From Eubacterium sp. (GTDB taxonomy: Bacteria; Bacillota; Clostridia; Lachnospirales; Lachnospiraceae): DNA of 64,000 nucleotides. Positions 60,517 to 64,000 of this stretch are shown here, piece by piece (position 1 is the first letter of the stretch; each line of letters begins with the position of its first letter). Under the pieces are notes generated by a model that worked only from the letters and a program-made list of their open reading frames with translations, was not told the DNA's origin and made no database searches. Both the position numbers and the translations under genes were made by a program. The stretch is taken from contig JAEFAB010000009.1 of NCBI GenBank assembly GCA_016292095.1, positions 1 to 64,000 of the forward strand. Direction: 5' to 3'.

Positions 60517-61425
60517 TTGAAAACAAATCAGGGAACAAGAATCGTAAAGAAAAAGAAGTTCACAAAAAATGATTTCATAGGATGGTGCATTATGCTTCCT
60601 GCATTGGTTCTGTTCGCCTTCTTTGTTTGGGAACCATTGCTGGAGAGTGTGAGAATGTCATTGTATTCAGCCCGCGGGGTTGAATTGCAGGAATTTGTAG
60701 GATTTGATAATTACGTTAGCGTGTTCAATAACGTAGATTTTAAAGATGCATTTGTAAATACTTTTAAGTACATCGGATGGTCTTTAGTAATAGGTTTTAT
60801 GGTTCCAATCATTTTAGCAGTATTTATTACGGAAACTGTTCATGGAAAAGGTTTATTCAGAACAGCGATTTACTTTCCAAATATGATTCCGGGAATGGCT
60901 GTATCACTGATGTGGGTATATTTCTTTAAACCGGGAGATACAGGTGTTTTAAATATTTTGTTATCAAAGATTGGTGTAGAACCGCAGGTTTGGCTGAACA
61001 ATGCAGCACTGGTTGTGCCGCTGATTGTCATCGCACTGACCTGGAAGGGGGCCGGATCAACGGCACTGATTTATATGGCGGGAATTAGCGGAATTAATCC
61101 GGAATATTATGAAGCGGCAGCAATTGACGGCGCCGGCGTGTTCCAGAGAATTTTCCATATTACAATTCCATGCATTCTTAGTTTAGGAAAGACAATGCTG
61201 ATTTTACAGGTAATTGCAGTGTTCCAGATTTTATACGAACCGTTGGTATTAACAAATGGTGGACCGAACAACGCCAGCCTGTCAATCATGCTTTTAGTAT
61301 ATCGTTACGCATTTAGAGATTACAATTATCCAAGTGCGGCAGCACTTTCTGTAATCATCTGTATTGTATTGATCCTCTTAAGCGGATTGTACATGAAGTT
61401 AACGAAAAGTAAAGACGAGTATTAG
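60517..61425 (+). CDS. Sugar ABC transporter permease (MalF/MsmF-like)
   Basis: A 302-residue inner membrane permease with six helices. The EAA loop is EYYEAAAIDGAGVFQRIFHITIP (about 197-219), where the ATPase docks. The start is TTG 60517, after AGGAGGAGG (60499-60507); no ATG fits. It pairs with the next gene to form the translocation pore. Confidence 0.93.
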   Translation: MKTNQGTRIVKKKKFTKNDFIGWCIMLPALVLFAFFVWEPLLESVRMSLYSARGVELQEFVGFDNYVSVFNNVDFKDAFVNTFKYIGWSLVIGFMVPIILAVFITETVHGKGLFRTAIYFPNMIPGMAVSLMWVYFFKPGDTGVLNILLSKIGVEPQVWLNNAALVVPLIVIALTWKGAGSTALIYMAGISGINPEYYEAAAIDGAGVFQRIFHITIPCILSLGKTMLILQVIAVFQILYEPLVLTNGGPNNASLSIMLLVYRYAFRDYNYPSAAALSVIICIVLILLSGLYMKLTKSKDEY

Positions 61426-61436
61426 GAGGGAAAAGA

Positions 61437-62315
61437 ATGTTTTTTAAGAAATATGCAGACAAAACAGACGGCGCAATTCGCGGCTTTGATGTGAAGTCTA
61501 TCCGAGTAAAAATCATATGCCTCCTGATTATGCTTGTATGTATCATATTTGGCATCGTTGCAGTATTCCCTGCAATCTGGGTAATGCTGTCAGGTTTTAA
61601 AGATTTGAAGGGATTGTTAAATTCCACAGATTTATTCCCGAAAAGTTACAGCTTTGAAGGATTTAAACAGACCTGGGATAAACTTCATTTCTTCGTATAC
61701 TACAAGAACTCCTTCATTATGGTAATCGGTGCGGTAATCAGTGCCATTATCTTTAACGGAATTCTTGCATATGCATTAGCAATTTTGAAACCAAAGGGAT
61801 ACAAGATTATTAACGGTCTGGTAATGTGGAGTCTTTTGATTCCTGCAACAACCAGTATCGTAGCATTATTTGTAAACATTAACCGCTTGGGACTCAATAA
61901 CTCTTTTATTCCTTTGTGGTTATGTTATGGGGCAAATGCCTTTTACGTAATTCTATTTAAAGAATTTTTCGAAGGGCTTCCGAAGGAATTGATTGAAGCC
62001 TCAAAGATTGACGGCTGTAACGCATTACAGATTTTCTATAAAATTGTGTTGCCGATGTCCAAGCCGATTATCATGGTTATCGTGATTTTTGCAGTGACAG
62101 CAGCCTGGTCAGACTTCCTGTTACCATATCTGGTATTGAATGGTTCAGGAAAAGAAACAGTAATGGTGAAGTTGTATTCATACACAACATCAAGAACAAC
62201 ACCAATTGATATGATTCGTGCCATTACATTCTCAATTATTCCACCAACAATTATATTCGTAATCTTCCAGAAGAAGATTACCGATGGTGCTGCAGGTGGA
62301 GCAGTTAAAGGATAA
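61437..62315 (+). CDS. Sugar ABC transporter permease (MalG/MsmG-like)
   Basis: A 292-residue permease, partner of the upstream gene, with six helices and the EAA loop LIEASKIDGCNALQIFYKIVLPM (about 183-205). GGAGGG precedes the ATG and the gap is 11 bases. The C-terminus ends QKKITDGAAGGAVKG, the usual TxGAVKG motif of MalG-type permeases. Confidence 0.93.
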   Translation: MFFKKYADKTDGAIRGFDVKSIRVKIICLLIMLVCIIFGIVAVFPAIWVMLSGFKDLKGLLNSTDLFPKSYSFEGFKQTWDKLHFFVYYKNSFIMVIGAVISAIIFNGILAYALAILKPKGYKIINGLVMWSLLIPATTSIVALFVNINRLGLNNSFIPLWLCYGANAFYVILFKEFFEGLPKELIEASKIDGCNALQIFYKIVLPMSKPIIMVIVIFAVTAAWSDFLLPYLVLNGSGKETVMVKLYSYTTSRTTPIDMIRAITFSIIPPTIIFVIFQKKITDGAAGGAVKG

Positions 62316-62328
62316 TAGATAACCCATG

Positions 62329-62364
62329 GGATTGCCGGTTGCATCTCCTCGCTTCCGGCAATCA
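62329..62364 (+). other. Intercistronic hairpin before the GH65 gene
   Basis: GATTGCCGG pairs with CCGGCAATC, followed by an A-rich stretch and no T-run. It separates the transport genes from the phosphorylase and may set their ratio. Confidence 0.5.
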
Positions 62365-62424
62365 AAAATAAACTGAAATTGGAAGGTCGAAGATAAACCC
62401 TTTTCGATCAATTGGAGGAACGAT

Positions 62425-64000
62425 ATGGCAAAAGTAGCAGACAAATATTTTGAAATTGATCAGTGGAAAATTATTGAAAATGGATATAATCCCGCATATG
62501 GAGAAGTGGCAGAGTCCGTTTTTTCATTGGGTAATGAATATATGGGAATCAGAGGATTTTTTGAAGAAGGATATTCAGGAAAGAAACTGATTGGCAGTTA
62601 TTTCAACGGAATTTATGAGCAGACAAAACCGGATTACGGTCACTACAAAGGAATTGTAGATTTTACGGAATATATGGTGAATTCAGTGAACTGGCTGTAC
62701 ACCAGAATGGAAGTTGACGGAGAACAGCTGGATCTGGCTGTTTCAGAAGTTGAGGACTTCCGGCGTGTTCTGGATTTAAAGACCGGTGTATTAACAAGAA
62801 GCTTTGTATGGAACACCAAGTCCGGAAAAAAAATTCGATTACTTTTTGAACGTTTACTTTCTATGACGAAGGTTACATGTGCTGCTCAGAAAATCACAAT
62901 GGAATCTCTTTCGGGAGCGGTTACAGTGCAGTTGACCAGTGGTTTGGACTTTTCTGAGAAGCATCAGATGACCGATGAAAATCTTTGGAAATGCAGCAGA
63001 GAAAATGTTTCTTTTGGCGAAGTGATTACACTGGGAATCGAAGGGACAACCCTGCAGACAAAGAAGAAGGTTTACAGCAGCGCAATCATTGAAGCGGATT
63101 GCAGTAATGTAAAGGAAATTGTGCAGGAACAAAGTGTGGCTGCACAGATGGATTTTGAATTAAAAGAGAAAACACCGGTTACAGTAGTAAAACTGGTGAA
63201 GAATATTACATTGAAGGATGAAGAAGAGCAGGCAACTTACGAAGAACAGGTTGCTGTGGCAGATCAGAAGACTTTTGATTATGATTCCTTACTTTCTGAA
63301 TCAGTGGAATTCTGGAATGATGTTTGGAAACATTCCGATATCGTTATTGAAGGGGATGATGAAAATCAGCAGGGAATCCGTTTTTGTATCTTTCAGATGT
63401 TCCAGACCTATCATGGCGCAGTGAAGGGAACCAATATTGGTGCAAAAGGATTGACCGGTGAAGCCTATAACGGAAATGCGTTCTGGGATACAGAAACTTA
63501 CTGTTTACCGTTTTTCCTTTTCAACAATAAGGAAGCGGCAAAGAATCTTCTTTACTTCCGATACAAAACATTGGATGAAGCAAGAGAACGTGCAAAGATG
63601 TTGGATTGTAAGGGAGCATTCTATCCGATTGCAACCATTAGCGGAAAAGAATGTTGTAATCTTTGGCAACATGCCAGCTTACAGCTGCAGGCATCCACAG
63701 CGGTCGCATACGGAATCTGGTTCTACGAAAAAATATATCAGGACCGGGATTTTATGAAGAATTACGGATTGGAAATGTTAATTGAAATCTGTAGAATGCT
63801 TGCAACCCGTGGAGATTTTTCGGCGGAAGGAAAATATGGTTACTATTGCGTAATGGGTCCGGATGAGTTCCAGATGATGGTTAACAATAACTGTTATACA
63901 AACTATATGGCGAAGTTTACTTTTGACTACACCCTGAAGAAACTGGGTGACGTTGAAAGAGATGACGAAGCTGCATACAAGAAAGTAACGGATGCAATTC
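62425..64000 (+). CDS. Glycoside hydrolase family 65 phosphorylase (partial)
   Basis: Cytoplasmic inverting disaccharide phosphorylase of the maltose/kojibiose/nigerose/trehalose type, releasing beta-glucose 1-phosphate. About 525 residues are visible and the frame stays open to the window end. The N-terminal domain has SLGNEYMGIRGFFEEGYSG. The catalytic domain has KGLTGEAYNGNAFWDTE (about 345-361), the substrate loop region and the general acid Glu in MGPDEFQMMVNNNCYTNYMA, where most relatives have PDEYH. GGAGG precedes the ATG. Imports and phosphorolysis form one catabolic unit; the exact linkage cannot be read from sequence. Confidence 0.9.
   Translation, partial: MAKVADKYFEIDQWKIIENGYNPAYGEVAESVFSLGNEYMGIRGFFEEGYSGKKLIGSYFNGIYEQTKPDYGHYKGIVDFTEYMVNSVNWLYTRMEVDGEQLDLAVSEVEDFRRVLDLKTGVLTRSFVWNTKSGKKIRLLFERLLSMTKVTCAAQKITMESLSGAVTVQLTSGLDFSEKHQMTDENLWKCSRENVSFGEVITLGIEGTTLQTKKKVYSSAIIEADCSNVKEIVQEQSVAAQMDFELKEKTPVTVVKLVKNITLKDEEEQATYEEQVAVADQKTFDYDSLLSESVEFWNDVWKHSDIVIEGDDENQQGIRFCIFQMFQTYHGAVKGTNIGAKGLTGEAYNGNAFWDTETYCLPFFLFNNKEAAKNLLYFRYKTLDEARERAKMLDCKGAFYPIATISGKECCNLWQHASLQLQASTAVAYGIWFYEKIYQDRDFMKNYGLEMLIEICRMLATRGDFSAEGKYGYYCVMGPDEFQMMVNNNCYTNYMAKFTFDYTLKKLGDVERDDEAAYKKVTDAI

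Overview
The window is a stretch of low-GC Firmicute chromosome, most likely from a spore-forming anaerobe of the Lachnospiraceae (class Clostridia). Several things point there: the rpsM-rpsK-rpsD-rpoA-rplQ operon with an enlarged L17, the sporulation genes gpr and spoIIP, an anaerobic ribonucleotide reductase activase (nrdG), strong AGGAGG ribosome binding sites, and accessory protein types common in that family. No rRNA, tRNA or CRISPR genes were found.

Layout. 1-3.3 kb: end of the ribosomal protein/RNA polymerase alpha operon, closed by a dense multi-hairpin element. 3.3-6.8 kb: a membrane glycosyltransferase and, convergent to it, an LtaS-like polyglycerolphosphate polymerase. 6.9-10.9 kb: ecfA1-ecfA2-ecfT (vitamin ECF transporter core), truA and a membrane-anchored protein. 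11-21.7 kb: Pr6Pr membrane protein, GNAT, histidine phosphatase, a type IIA topoisomerase pair, a large secreted cell-wall protein, a Cof-type HAD protein without catalytic aspartates, and a PrsA-like lipoprotein. 21.7-25 kb: YfhO and GtrA, a polymer glycosylation pair. 25.2-30.2 kb: argG divergent from argJ-argB-argD, with tandem ARG boxes over the argJ promoter. 30.3-32.5 kb: Na/Pi symporter and a YdcZ transporter. 32.6-49.9 kb: a segment following the gene order of Bacillus (comEA ... comEC-holA-rpsT-gpr-spoIIP ... lepA-hemW), interrupted by a two-component system plus GerMN lipoprotein, by dut-nrdG-zupT-like-pepD, and by one unknown gene. 50-51.3 kb: rplM-rpsI with leader and a structured 3' element. 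51.3-58.7 kb: accessory island of small co-directional genes (GNATs, NUDIX, Lgt-like, DUF1848 and others). 58.7 kb to the end: a sugar ABC transporter with a GH65 phosphorylase under two LacI-type operators.

The most unusual part is the accessory island. It starts with six 37-bp hyphenated palindromes (TACGAAT...ATTCGTA) at an exact 53-bp period, lying between a good promoter and a gene for a PD-(D/E)XK-like nuclease. The last repeat has changed on both arms and still pairs. The island ends with a second array of the same design and different sequence (TACCATA...AAGGTA, about 64-bp period, sites alternating every 32 bp). These arrays fit no standard feature type and are the best candidate for an undescribed system. 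Other notable points are a probable AUU start codon for comEC, multi-hairpin elements after both ribosomal protein operons, an MtrAB-LpqB-like trio, and a 37-codon gene with its own promoter and terminator.
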